The notes under the pieces were generated by a model. The model made no database searches. It was not told the DNA's origin and saw only the letters and a program-made list of their open reading frames with translations. A stretch of 64,000 bases of DNA from NCBI RefSeq assembly GCF_018413645.1, contig NZ_JAHCDA010000001.1, positions 248,001 to 312,000 of the forward strand. Reading direction: 5' to 3'. The translations under genes were made by a program, and so were the position numbers. Source of the stretch: Roseococcus pinisoli (GTDB lineage: Bacteria; Pseudomonadota; Alphaproteobacteria; Acetobacterales; Acetobacteraceae). The first letter of the stretch is position 1; the number at the start of each line of letters is the position of its first letter. Shown one piece after another: positions 50,448-61,071 of this stretch.

Positions 50448-50455
50448 AGGATACA

Positions 50456-50908
50456 ATGATTCTGAGCCGTCGCCCCATGGCGCTTCTCGGCACGGCTGTC
50501 GCCGTGGCCGCCGTTCTGCCCGCCGCCGCACAGACCGCCGATGACAGGGCCGTCGCGCATGCCGTGGAGTCCCTGACCCGCGCCATGCTGAACCCCGACC
50601 GCGCCGCGCTGGACGCGCTGGCGCATGACGCACTGAGCTACGGCCACTCGGCCGGTCGGATCGAGACCAAGGCGCAGTTCGTCGACAACCTCGTCAGCCG
50701 GAGCAATCCGTTCGGCGAGATCAACATCAGCGACCAGACCATCGCCATCGTGGGCGACCAGGCGATCGTGCGCCACAACTTCACGGGCAACACCACCGGC
50801 GGCGGCCGCGTGACCCCGGTGCGCATCGGCATCCTGCAGGTCTGGACGAAGCAGGGCAGCAACTGGCGCCTTCTCGCCCGCCAGGCCTTCGTCCGCCCGC
50901 CGGCCTGA
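50456..50908 (+). CDS. Exported NTF2-like (SnoaL/DUF4440-type) protein
   Basis: A 150-aa protein from ATG 50456. Signal peptide ILSRRPMALLGTAVAVAAVLPAAAQ (about 1-26, twin-Arg containing). The mature part has the cone-shaped NTF2-like pattern: a helix with AVESLTRAMLNPDRAALDALAHDALSYGHSAGRIETKAQFVDNL, then strands (ISDQTIAIVGDQAIVRHNFTGN, GILQVWTKQGSNWRLLARQAF). Members of this fold act as isomerases, hydrolases or binding proteins; I cannot say which here. It ends at a convergent terminator. Confidence 0.8.
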   Translation: MILSRRPMALLGTAVAVAAVLPAAAQTADDRAVAHAVESLTRAMLNPDRAALDALAHDALSYGHSAGRIETKAQFVDNLVSRSNPFGEINISDQTIAIVGDQAIVRHNFTGNTTGGGRVTPVRIGILQVWTKQGSNWRLLARQAFVRPPA

Positions 50909-50915
50909 CCGACGT

Positions 50916-50939
50916 CGCGGAGAGGCCCGCCTCTCCGCG
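50916..50939. terminator. Strong bidirectional hairpin
   Basis: A perfect 10-base stem, CGCGGAGAGG (50916-50925) with CCTCTCCGCG (50930-50939), loop CCCG, lies between the convergent NTF2-like and cupin genes. Confidence 0.75.
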
Positions 50940-50979
50940 GAAGACCGACCGTGGCCCCGTTGGGCCACGATCGGATCTC

Positions 50980-51408
50980 TCATCCCGCCGGCGGCGGATC
51001 GCAGGGCTTGGTGTCCATCGGCCCGGGGATCGAGAGTTCGAGAATCTCGACATCATCCGAGGTCGCGAATTCGTTGTGCTTCATGCCGCCGGGAATGAGC
51101 ACGGCGTCACCCGGCCCGAAGCGCCGGCGCACACCGTTCTCGAAGCCCAGCTCCACCCAGCCCCGTAGCACGTAGACGAACTGCGCGTCGCAGATATGGA
51201 CATGCCAGCCGGTGGGCTCCGTCATGCCGGTGATCGCCGTCATCACCTGGGCGCGCATCCGCCCGTTCGTGGCCTCCGCGACGCCGAGATCCCGGTACTT
51301 GAAGAAGGGGCGCCGCCCCGGAACGAAGGCGGTATTCTCCCCGGTCGCCATCGCGAATTTGACGGGCGCGGCACCCGCGGGCGGGGGCATCGTGGTCTGG
51401 CTGCTCAT
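50980..51408 (-). CDS. Cupin-domain protein
   Basis: A 142-aa protein from ATG 51408, preceded by a textbook AAGGAGGT ribosome-binding site. A single cupin barrel is seen: motif 1 around GWHVHICDAQFVYVLRGWVELGFENG (His-x-His metal ligands) and motif 2 around RFGPGDAVLIPGGMKHNEF (His). The metal ligands of the 3-His type are present. Function is unknown; enzymes, sugar-binding or regulatory roles occur. It is convergent with the NTF2-like gene. Confidence 0.85.
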   Translation of the reverse strand: MSSQTTMPPPAGAAPVKFAMATGENTAFVPGRRPFFKYRDLGVAEATNGRMRAQVMTAITGMTEPTGWHVHICDAQFVYVLRGWVELGFENGVRRRFGPGDAVLIPGGMKHNEFATSDDVEILELSIPGPMDTKPCDPPPAG

Positions 51409-51609
51409 CGTGACCTCCTTCGTTGAAGACGGAGAAGGTACGCGGGCCCAGCTGGGCCTCGAGGCGCATGGCCATGCGCCGCTTTCCCCGTTCCGGACTG
51501 CCCGATGCTTCGATCGGCAGCGGTGCGATCGCGGAGAGGAAAGCCTATCCGGCCCGCGGCCGGCGGCACAAGAAGAAGGCACCGGGTGGAAGCCTTGGCC
51601 CCGGGGGGC

Positions 51610-51632
51610 GCGGGAGGGCATAGCCCTCCCGC
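51610..51632 (-). terminator. Terminator hairpin after gcvP
   Basis: A perfect 10-base stem, GCGGGAGGGC (51610-51619) with GCCCTCCCGC (51623-51632), loop of 3, starting 9 bases after the gcvP stop. The rest of the gap to the cupin gene (51409-51609) shows no gene that I can support. Confidence 0.65.
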
Positions 51633-51640
51633 ATTTCACG

Positions 51641-54558
<2,918 letters not shown>

Positions 54559-54562
<4 letters not shown>

Positions 54563-54933
54563 GCAAGCGTGTCCACGAAGGCCGCGTAGCCGTCGGCGTC
54601 CAGCAGGTCGTCCGGCAGGGCGCCGTCCAGCTCGATGCGGAAGAACCAGCCGCCTTCCGTGGGCTCGGTGTTGATCAGGCCGGGGTTGTCGACGAGGGCG
54701 GAGTTCACCTCGACGATCTTGCCAGCGATGGGCGCATAGACGTCGGACGCCGCCTTCACGCTCTCGACCACCGCGATGGCCTCGCCGATGGTGACGGCGC
54801 GGCCGACCTCGGGCAGGTCCACGAACACCACGTCACCCAGCGCGCTCTGCGCATGGTCGGTGATGCCGATGGTGGCCACGCCACCCTCCAGCCGCACCCA
54901 TTCGTGGTCCTTGGAGAATTTCAGCTCGGTCAT
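54559..54933 (-). CDS. gcvH: Glycine cleavage system H protein
   Basis: A 124-aa lipoyl carrier: [40 protein letters not shown] is the conserved start. The lipoylated lysine lies in [13 protein letters not shown], and the family's terminal region GGWFFRIEL follows. It shuttles the aminomethyl group between GcvP and GcvT. It starts 11 bases after gcvT. Confidence 0.96.
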
Positions 54934-54944
54934 GGCAGGTGTCC

Positions 54945-56030
54945 TCAGCGGGCGTAGCGATGGGGTTGGAAAGGCATGGGCGCGATGCGGGCCGGCAGCG
55001 GCTTGTCGCGCACGATGAGGTCGATGGCGGTGCCGTCGGCGGCGGCGTCGCGGGCCACGTAGCCCATGGCGACCGGCGCGCCGATCGTCGGGCCGAAGCC
55101 GCCGGAAGTGACCTCGCCGATCACGGCGCCGTCCTTCTGGATGACGGTATGGCCGCGCGCGGGTTGGCGCCCCTCCGGCCGGATGCCGACGCGCAGGCGC
55201 TTCACGCCGTTGTCGAGATGGTCGCGCACGACGTCGGCGCCGCGGAAGTTCCACTCGGTGCGGCGGCGCTTGCCGATCGACCAGGTGAGCGCTGCCTCGA
55301 TCGGGCTCGTCGTCTCGTCGAGATCGTTGCCGTAGAGGCAAAGCCCGGCCTCCAGGCGCAGGCTGTCGCGCGCGCCGAGGCCGGCGGGCAGGACGCCCGG
55401 CATGGCGAGCAGCGCACGGGCCAGGGCCTCGGCCTGGTCGGCCGGGACGGAGATCTCCAGCCCGTCCTCGCCCGAATAACCGCTGCGGCTGGCCAGGACC
55501 TTGATGCCGGCGATCTCGATCTCGGCGATGCCCATGAAGGTGAGCGTGGTCGGCACCAGGGCGGCGACGGCCGGGCCCTGCAGCGCGATCAGCGCGCGGT
55601 CGGGCAGCGGGCGCAGCGTGACGCCGGCGGGCAGCACGCTCTCGATCAACGGCAGGTCGATGTGCTTGCGGCTGGCATTCACGACGAGGAAGAGGCGGTC
55701 GCCCAGATTGGCGAACATGAAGTCGTCGACGATGCCGCCGGCCTCGTTCAGCAGCAGGCCGTAGCGCTGGCGGCCGGGCTTGAGCGCCTGGACGTCGGCC
55801 GGCGTCAGCTTCTCGAGCGCGGCGGCCGCACCCTCGCCGACGAGCTCGGCCTGGCCCATGTGACTCACGTCAAAGAGCGAGGCCTGGGCGCGGCAATGCA
55901 GGTGCTCGGCCATGATGCCGGCGGGGTATTGCACGGGCATGCTGTAGCCGGCGAAGGGGACCATCCGGCCGCCCAGCTCACGGTGCAGCGAGGCCAAGGG
56001 TGTTTCGAGCAGAACTTCGGAGTCGGTCAC
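54945..56030 (-). CDS. gcvT: Aminomethyltransferase (T protein)
   Basis: A 361-aa tetrahydrofolate-dependent aminomethyltransferase. It starts at GTG 56030 behind an AGGGGGA site: TDSEVLLETPLASLHRELGGRMVPFAGYSMPVQY is the standard start. Then DVSHMGQAELVG, SRSGYSGEDGLEISVPADQAE and GLGARDSLRLEAGLCLYGNDLDE carry the folate-binding region. A longer open frame upstream (to 56162) runs through the riboswitch and is not translated. It is the first gene of gcvTHP. Confidence 0.96.
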   Translation of the reverse strand: MTDSEVLLETPLASLHRELGGRMVPFAGYSMPVQYPAGIMAEHLHCRAQASLFDVSHMGQAELVGEGAAAALEKLTPADVQALKPGRQRYGLLLNEAGGIVDDFMFANLGDRLFLVVNASRKHIDLPLIESVLPAGVTLRPLPDRALIALQGPAVAALVPTTLTFMGIAEIEIAGIKVLASRSGYSGEDGLEISVPADQAEALARALLAMPGVLPAGLGARDSLRLEAGLCLYGNDLDETTSPIEAALTWSIGKRRRTEWNFRGADVVRDHLDNGVKRLRVGIRPEGRQPARGHTVIQKDGAVIGEVTSGGFGPTIGAPVAMGYVARDAAADGTAIDLIVRDKPLPARIAPMPFQPHRYAR

Positions 56031-56068
56031 GCATCCCCCTGCCGCTTCGCGCGGCGTTGAGTTTGTGA

Positions 56069-56312
56069 CCCCCCTCTGTCCACGGAGCCTGAGAGATTCA
56101 GTGGATGTGCTGCGCGGCCCGTTCACCCTTCCGGCCATTCGGCCTCCAGGGACGGGACGCAAGCGCGGCCACCTTACTCCGTCGGCGTCGCCCTCCTTGC
56201 GGAGGCCGAACTTTCCAGAGCGCCCAATCCCACGCGGCCCTTTTGCCTGAGCGTTTCCGGGGGCCGGTTGCGCCTTCGGCGACCCGGTCCGAGGGACCGG
56301 GTTCTCTCCCGC
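56069..56312 (-). promoter_or_regulatory. Tandem glycine riboswitch upstream of gcvTHP
   Basis: Read on the minus strand this segment carries two successive glycine aptamers. Aptamer 1 (about 56180-56312) has CGGGAGAGAACC, CGCCGAAGGCGCAACC and CGCTCAGGCAAAAGGGCCG followed by CTCTGGAAAG. Aptamer 2 (about 56069-56180) has CGCCGACGGAGTAAGG, GGAAGGGTGAACGGGCC, CTCTCAGGCTCCG and the closing GGACAGAGGGG. These are the known conserved blocks of the class. It ends about 38 bases before the gcvT start. In this family glycine binding normally turns gcv expression on. The aptamer identity is clear; I cannot see which switching mechanism (terminator or ribosome-binding site) is used. Confidence 0.92.
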
Positions 56313-56427
56313 GCGGGATGCACAGGCAGGGGCCTACATGCGCTGGGATCGCGCCGGAGGCAAGGCGTTTCGGGGCGGAATCCCCGCCCCGGGGCGACGC
56401 CTGCCGGAGAAGCGGGCGGCCCGCGCC

Positions 56428-56586
56428 TCAATCGAAATCGGTCGCGAGCGAGACCGGCTTCCAGGCCTCGATCTCCGCCTGGAGGGCGGCGAGCTTCACG
56501 CCCACCGCCTGCACCGCATCCGGGCCGAGCAGCAGATGCGCCGGCGGGTTCGGGGCGTCCGCCGCGCGGTCACCGGGCGACGTCAT
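56428..56586 (-). CDS. Small hypothetical protein (about 52 aa)
   Basis: A short frame from ATG 56586 giving TSPGDRAADAPNPPAHLLLGPDAVQAVGVKLAALQAEIEAWKPVSLATDFD. The last 25 residues form a plausible helix with a charged end, unlike random high-GC frames. An in-frame ATG at 56694 would extend it to 88 aa. It lies between the riboswitch and the LCCL-OmpA gene, transcribed towards gcvT. No family is recognised, and it may be spurious. Confidence 0.35.
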   Translation of the reverse strand: MTSPGDRAADAPNPPAHLLLGPDAVQAVGVKLAALQAEIEAWKPVSLATDFD

Positions 56587-56712
56587 GATCGCCTGACGCA
56601 GGGCGGCGCGGCGTGCCCACGCGACAGACAAGACAATCCCCCAGCCCTCAGAAGCTTGTCGCGGATCATTCGCGTCATCCATGTTGAGGCTCAAGAAAAG
56701 GGGAGATCCGCC

Positions 56713-58464
56713 GTGCGCCGAATGCTGTTGTCCCTGCTCCTGCTCGCCTGGTCAGGCGCCGCTTCGGCACAAGCACCGGCGGCACCCGCCCTCGACATCT
56801 GCCCCGACAATATGAGCGCCTATAGCGGCTCGGACGAGGTGGTGCAGTGCGCCTGCTCGGCCGAAGCGACGCAGCGCGGCTCGGTCTGGGGCTCGAACAA
56901 CTATACCGCCGACAGCGCGACCTGCCGGGCGGCCCTGCATGCCGGCGCGGTGCGCCGCCAGGGCGGGCCGGTGACGGTGCGCATGAGCGGCGGCCTGCCG
57001 CGCTACATCGGCACCACGCGCAACGGCATATCCTCCTCCAACTATGGCGCCTACGAGGCCACCTTCCGCTTCGACGGCGACGGCGCGGCGCCGGGACAAG
57101 CCGCAGGAGGACAGGCCACTGCCGCCAGCCCGGCTTCTTCCGGCAACGAGGTCTGCCCTGACAATCTGCGGGCCTATGCGGGCTCGGACGAGGTCGTCCG
57201 CTGCGCCTGCCCGGCCGAGGCCACGCAGCGCGGTTCGGTCTGGGGAACGGACGCCTATACCGCCGACAGCTCGACCTGCCGGGCGGCGCTCCACGCCGGC
57301 ATGGTCGGCCGCCAGGGCGGCCCGGTGGTGGCGCGCATGAGCAGCGGCCTGCCGCGCTACATCGGCACCACGCGCAACGGCATCTCCTCCTCCAACTACC
57401 CCGCCTACGAGGCCACCTTCCGCTTCGAGGGCGAGCGCGTGGCGGGCAGCCAGGCGCCGGCCGCCGCCGGCAGCGAGGCCTGCCCCGACAACATGCGGGC
57501 CTATGCGGGCTCGGACGAGGTCATCCGCTGCGCCTGCCCGGCCGAGGCCACGCAGCGCGGCTCGGTCTGGGGAACGGATGCCTATACCGCCGACAGCGGG
57601 ACGTGCCGGGCCGCGCTCCACGCCGGCGCGGTGCGCCGCCAGGGCGGCCCGGTCTCCATCCGCATGCTGACCGGCCTGCCGCGCTACGTCGGCACCACGC
57701 GCAACGGCATCGCGAGCACCAACTACCCCGCCTACGAGGCGAGCTTCCGCTTCGACGGGCTGGAGGCGAGCGGCCCGCAGCTCTGCCCCGACAACATGTC
57801 CGCCTATGCCGGCTCGACCGAGGTGCTGCAGTGCCTGTGCACGGGCGAGGCCGTGATGCGCAGCAGCTCCGTCTGGGGCAGCAACAGCTACACGGCCGAT
57901 AGCGGCACCTGCCGTGCGGCGCGGCATGCGGGCGTGGTGCCGATGACGGGAGGCCTCGTCGAGCTCGAGATGCTGCCCGGCGAGGCTCGCTATCCCGGCA
58001 CGACGCGCAACGGCGTCACGAGCGCCAACTGGCAGGAATATCCGGCCGGCTTCCGCTTCCGCGGCGCCCAGAACGTGACGGCCGGCGCGCCGGTGCAGGC
58101 GCCCGTGGCCGCCGCGCTGCGGCAGCAGGGGCATGTCGCGCTCTACATCACCTTCCGCACCAACTCGGCCGACCTCGACATCTCGGCGGCGCCGGTGCTG
58201 AGCCAGGTGCGCGACGCGATGCAGGCCGACCCGGCGCTGCAGCTGCGGCTGGTCGGCCACACGGACAACCAGGGCGGCCCGAACATCAACGTGCCGCTGT
58301 CGCAGCGTCGGGCGCGGTCGGTGCAGGCCTGGCTCGTGCAGAACGGCGTTCCGGCCGCGCGGCTGAGCGCCGATGGCCGCGGCCAGGCCGAGCCGATCGC
58401 GGAGAATACCAGCGAGGCCGGGCGTTCACTGAACCGCCGCGTCGAAGCCGTCCGGATCGACTAG
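56713..58464 (+). CDS. Exported protein with four LCCL-like repeats and an OmpA-type peptidoglycan-binding domain
   Basis: A 583-aa protein from GTG 56713, behind GGGGAG. Signal peptide RRMLLSLLLLAWSGAASAQ (about 1-22). Four repeats of about 100 residues start at the conserved Cys near residues 30, 147, 256 and 357. Each has CPDNxxAYxGS, then CxC with EAxxR, SVWGxxxYTADSxxCRAAxHAG, GGxV, and YxGTTRNGxxSxN. The YTADSxxCRAAxHAG and RNGxxSxN parts are the signature of the LCCL domain. From about 477 the OmpA-like domain follows (YITFRTNSADL, LVGHTDNQGG, NVPLSQRRARSVQAWL, NRRVEAVRID). It should sit in the periplasm or outer membrane, bound to peptidoglycan. The partner of the LCCL repeats is unknown. 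Confidence 0.88.
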   Translation: MRRMLLSLLLLAWSGAASAQAPAAPALDICPDNMSAYSGSDEVVQCACSAEATQRGSVWGSNNYTADSATCRAALHAGAVRRQGGPVTVRMSGGLPRYIGTTRNGISSSNYGAYEATFRFDGDGAAPGQAAGGQATAASPASSGNEVCPDNLRAYAGSDEVVRCACPAEATQRGSVWGTDAYTADSSTCRAALHAGMVGRQGGPVVARMSSGLPRYIGTTRNGISSSNYPAYEATFRFEGERVAGSQAPAAAGSEACPDNMRAYAGSDEVIRCACPAEATQRGSVWGTDAYTADSGTCRAALHAGAVRRQGGPVSIRMLTGLPRYVGTTRNGIASTNYPAYEASFRFDGLEASGPQLCPDNMSAYAGSTEVLQCLCTGEAVMRSSSVWGSNSYTADSGTCRAARHAGVVPMTGGLVELEMLPGEARYPGTTRNGVTSANWQEYPAGFRFRGAQNVTAGAPVQAPVAAALRQQGHVALYITFRTNSADLDISAAPVLSQVRDAMQADPALQLRLVGHTDNQGGPNINVPLSQRRARSVQAWLVQNGVPAARLSADGRGQAEPIAENTSEAGRSLNRRVEAVRID

Positions 58465-58476
58465 GATGCGATCCGG

Positions 58477-58507
58477 GGGGGCGAAAGCGGCAGGGCTGAA
58501 CGCCCCC
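58477..58507. terminator. Hairpin between LCCL-OmpA and thioesterase genes
   Basis: GGGGGCG (58477-58483) can pair with CGCCCCC (58501-58507) over a 17-base loop in the gap between two convergent genes. It is weaker than the other hairpins listed. Confidence 0.35.
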
Positions 58508-58543
58508 TCCCCGGCCACGCTCTGGCGGCGAGGGCCCGCGCGG

Positions 58544-59032
58544 CTAGGCCTTCACGATCATCAGCGTGGAGGAGGCATAGGCGTAGAGCGTCCGGCCCTC
58601 ATCCCCGGTCAGCCGCGCCTCGGCGATGGCGATGCGGCCGCCGCGATGGACCACCTTGCCCTCGCAGCTCACCCGGCCGCTCTTCACCGTCAGGGCCTTG
58701 GCGTAGTTCACCTTGAGCTCCAGCGTTGTGTGGCCGTAGCCGGGCTCGATCGTCGTCCGCACGGAGTTCCACAGCGCCGCGTCCAGGATGGTCGCCGCGT
58801 AGCCGCCATGGGCGATGCCGATGCTGTTGTAGTGCTGCTCGCCGATCTCGCCCTCCATCACGGCGAGGCCGGGCTCGGCCCGCGCCAGGCGGATGCCCAT
58901 CAGCGAGAAGATCGGGCTGCGCCGCACGCCGTCCGCGATCCCCGCGCGCATGGATTCAAGGCCCGGCAGCCCGGCATGGGGCGACGGCCCCTCCTCGACA
59001 TCCCAGGTGACGGTGTGGCTGCGTGTCGGCAT
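58544..59032 (-). CDS. PaaI-family (hotdog-fold) acyl-CoA thioesterase
   Basis: A 162-aa hotdog protein: EGEIGEQHYNSIGIAHGGYAATILDAALWNSVRTTI contains the family motif HGG with a nearby Asp, and LELKVNYAKALTVKSGRVSCEGKVVHRGGRIAIAEARL is the second strand block. Residues and length match the PaaI/YdiI type, which hydrolyses aryl- or acyl-CoA esters. It stands alone, followed by the SDR gene upstream in coordinates on the same strand. Confidence 0.85.
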   Translation of the reverse strand: MPTRSHTVTWDVEEGPSPHAGLPGLESMRAGIADGVRRSPIFSLMGIRLARAEPGLAVMEGEIGEQHYNSIGIAHGGYAATILDAALWNSVRTTIEPGYGHTTLELKVNYAKALTVKSGRVSCEGKVVHRGGRIAIAEARLTGDEGRTLYAYASSTLMIVKA

Positions 59033-59101
59033 CGGTCGGACCTTCCTTGTTCCGTCCTTTGCTTAGGGCGCGGCCCGCTCGCGGCCAACGGGCCCGGCGG
59101 T

Positions 59102-59710
59102 TCAATAGCCGACGGTGAAGCGCTCGCGGATGTGCATCGGCGTCTCGAGCTCGTCGACCAGCGCCACGGCGAAGTCCTCGAAGGAAATGCGGCTGCCCTC
59201 GGGGCTCACCAGCAGCCGGTCCGCGCCGAGGCGGAACTTGCCCGTGCGCTCGCCGGCGACGAAGAGCGCGGAGGGCGAGAGGAAGGTCCAGTCCAGCATC
59301 CGTTCGTCGCGCAGCAGGTCGAGGAAGGCGGTGCCGGCCGCGGCCTCGGGCCGATAGGCCGGCGGAAAATCGGGCGTGTCGACCAGCATCGTGCCGGGCG
59401 CCACCTCCAGGCTGCCGGCGCCGCCCACCACGATATAGCGCCGCACGCCCGAGGCCCGCACCGCCTGGATCAGCAGCCGCGAATCGCTGCCCGTGAAGCG
59501 GACGGCGCTGATGGCCGCGTCGTGCCCGGCCAGCAGCCGCGCCAGGCCGGGCTCGTCGAAGACATCGCCTGCCTGGGTGGTGACGCCGTGCAAGGCGGGC
59601 AGCTTCGCGATGTCCCGGGCGATGGCCGTGACGCGGTGCCCGCGCCGGGCAAGCTCCGCCAGGATGCGCGAACCGGCCTGACCGGTGGCGCCGATGAGTG
59701 CGACATGCAT
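59102..59710 (-). CDS. Atypical SDR (NAD(P)-binding, NmrA-like)
   Basis: A 202-aa protein from ATG 59710 with the dinucleotide motif HVALIGATGQAGSRILAELARRGH and IARDIAKLPAL, the pattern of atypical short-chain dehydrogenases (YwnB/NmrA-like). SAVRFTGSDSRLLIQAVRASGVRRYIVVGGAGSL is the conserved central part. No catalytic Tyr-x3-Lys is evident, so it may be a redox sensor or a reductase with an unusual site. It is divergent from the enterotoxin-like gene, with about 209 bases between. Confidence 0.8.
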   Translation of the reverse strand: MHVALIGATGQAGSRILAELARRGHRVTAIARDIAKLPALHGVTTQAGDVFDEPGLARLLAGHDAAISAVRFTGSDSRLLIQAVRASGVRRYIVVGGAGSLEVAPGTMLVDTPDFPPAYRPEAAAGTAFLDLLRDERMLDWTFLSPSALFVAGERTGKFRLGADRLLVSPEGSRISFEDFAVALVDELETPMHIRERFTVGY

Positions 59711-59919
59711 GGCGGCAACCCTCTCTCCATGGCGGATCGCGCGCCCCGCGCGGCGCGGTCCCGGGACATGAAGTCCCCGCAACCCTCCGCGGTTGCCTCC
59801 GACGAGACGGGAATGGCGCCGACCGCCCTCGAGGCCGGCCCGCCCGCCGATTTCCCATCGCTTCCCCCCATAGGCCGCGGCGAGACGCCGGCGGACATCC
59901 ATCCAGAAGGAGAAAGATC

Positions 59920-61029
59920 TTGCTGACCTACAGGCACGTCACCCGGGCAGGCTGGCCCAAGCAGGTCGCCAACCACCCGGAGTGGGAGCCGGCGAACATG
60001 GAGGGCGACTTCGAGGGCTTCCTCCCCTACTCGAACTACAACTGGAAGAACCGCAACGGCGACGCCAACCGGGACAGGTCCCACGAGTGGCCCATCATCG
60101 TCCCGGACCGTGGGCCGCCGGTTCCGAAGGAGCTGCCCGAGATCATCCGCAAGATGGTCTCGATCGACTGGAAGCAGGTCGAGCCCCGGGACGGCGCGGT
60201 GCGCACCCATGCCGGCACGGGAAATCCGAACTCCATCGTCATCGGCGCGCGGGGCATGGCGCAGGGCCCGGCCAATCAGCTCGTGCGGCCGGGGGGCTAC
60301 AACCCGCAGGTCCGCCCGACGCAGCCCGTCGTCGTGAAGCAGGGGAATGACGCCGCCATCGCCTCGGACTGGGCCCTCTCCATGGACCTCGTCCGCACGA
60401 ATGCCGTGACCTACCGGGGCGACAAGCGCAGCCCGGTGGAGATCCAGCGCGCCGACGGCTTCCACCCGCCGGCGAGCCGCAAGGATCGCGCCTATCTCGA
60501 GAAGAACATCTACCAGGGCTTCAACAACTACATGCAGCGGCGGTTCAATCGCCCCCTGGACCAGCACCTCTTCCTGGCCGTGGTGGATAAGGGGCTGGTG
60601 ACGCCCGACGCCAAGGAGATCCTGAACGAGTACATCGTCTGGCTGTCGATCGTGAGAAAGGAATCGGCGCATCTCGGCCGCATGGTCGACAACGAGCTGC
60701 TCAAGGCCTGGATCTCGACGGCGCGCTGCCTGGATGTCTCAGTCAAATTCGCCAACTTTCAGTTCACGCCGGGTTGGCTCTACGTGACCCGGGTCTTCGG
60801 CGGCTACGTCGTGCCGCATGCCTCGAGGAACGAGGTCGAGTGGGGAACGGCGGAATCCGAGATCGCGCATTACGGCCCCATCCCCTGGTGGCAGGTCTGC
60901 GGCTTCATGCACATCGACGACAAGGGGATGCCGGACAGCCCCATCTTCCTGCGGAGGGCTTTCCGCAAGCTCGACCCCGTCGCCTGCGAGAAGATCTACA
61001 AGGCGCTCAGCGGCAAGCTGCCCTACTGA
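59920..61029 (+). CDS. Cholera/heat-labile enterotoxin A-like ADP-ribosyltransferase
   Basis: A 369-aa protein starting at TTG 59920, behind a strong AAGGAG. The three hallmarks of the R-S-E ADP-ribosyltransferases are present in order: R166 in TYRGDKRSPVEIQRADGF (compare YRxDxRxPxEIxxxxG of enterotoxins), the STS-like WISTAR at 264-269, and the catalytic ExE at E312-x-E314 in ESEIAHYGPIPWWQVCGF. The last matches the EQEVSALGGIPYSQIYGW block of LT/cholera toxin A closely. An N-terminal part of about 160 residues is unassigned. No signal peptide is visible and no B-subunit gene is adjacent, so delivery and target are unknown; a contact or effector type toxin is possible. There are few cysteines (C270, C328, C356). 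Confidence 0.72.
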   Translation: MLTYRHVTRAGWPKQVANHPEWEPANMEGDFEGFLPYSNYNWKNRNGDANRDRSHEWPIIVPDRGPPVPKELPEIIRKMVSIDWKQVEPRDGAVRTHAGTGNPNSIVIGARGMAQGPANQLVRPGGYNPQVRPTQPVVVKQGNDAAIASDWALSMDLVRTNAVTYRGDKRSPVEIQRADGFHPPASRKDRAYLEKNIYQGFNNYMQRRFNRPLDQHLFLAVVDKGLVTPDAKEILNEYIVWLSIVRKESAHLGRMVDNELLKAWISTARCLDVSVKFANFQFTPGWLYVTRVFGGYVVPHASRNEVEWGTAESEIAHYGPIPWWQVCGFMHIDDKGMPDSPIFLRRAFRKLDPVACEKIYKALSGKLPY

Positions 61030-61039
61030 CGCCTGCCGC

Positions 61040-61061
61040 CCCGGCGCCCCACGGCGCCGGG
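61040..61061. terminator. Hairpin between enterotoxin-like and DmpA genes
   Basis: CCCGGCGCC (61040-61048) pairs perfectly with GGCGCCGGG (61053-61061) over a CCAC loop between the two convergent stop codons. Confidence 0.65.
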
Positions 61062-61071
61062 CGCACCCGCC

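Noticed and set aside
56031-56162. An upstream extension of gcvT
   Set aside because: It lies within the second glycine aptamer; GTG 56030 has its own ribosome-binding site and matches the family start.
56338-56712. An N-terminal extension of the LCCL-OmpA protein
   Set aside because: The signal peptide and the GGGGAG ribosome-binding site fix the start at GTG 56713; the extension is unlike protein and overlaps regulatory DNA.
59920-61029. Prophage or genomic-island origin for the enterotoxin-like gene
   Set aside because: Neighbouring genes are ordinary chromosomal ones, G+C is high, and no integrase, tRNA or direct repeats are visible; transfer cannot be shown from this window.
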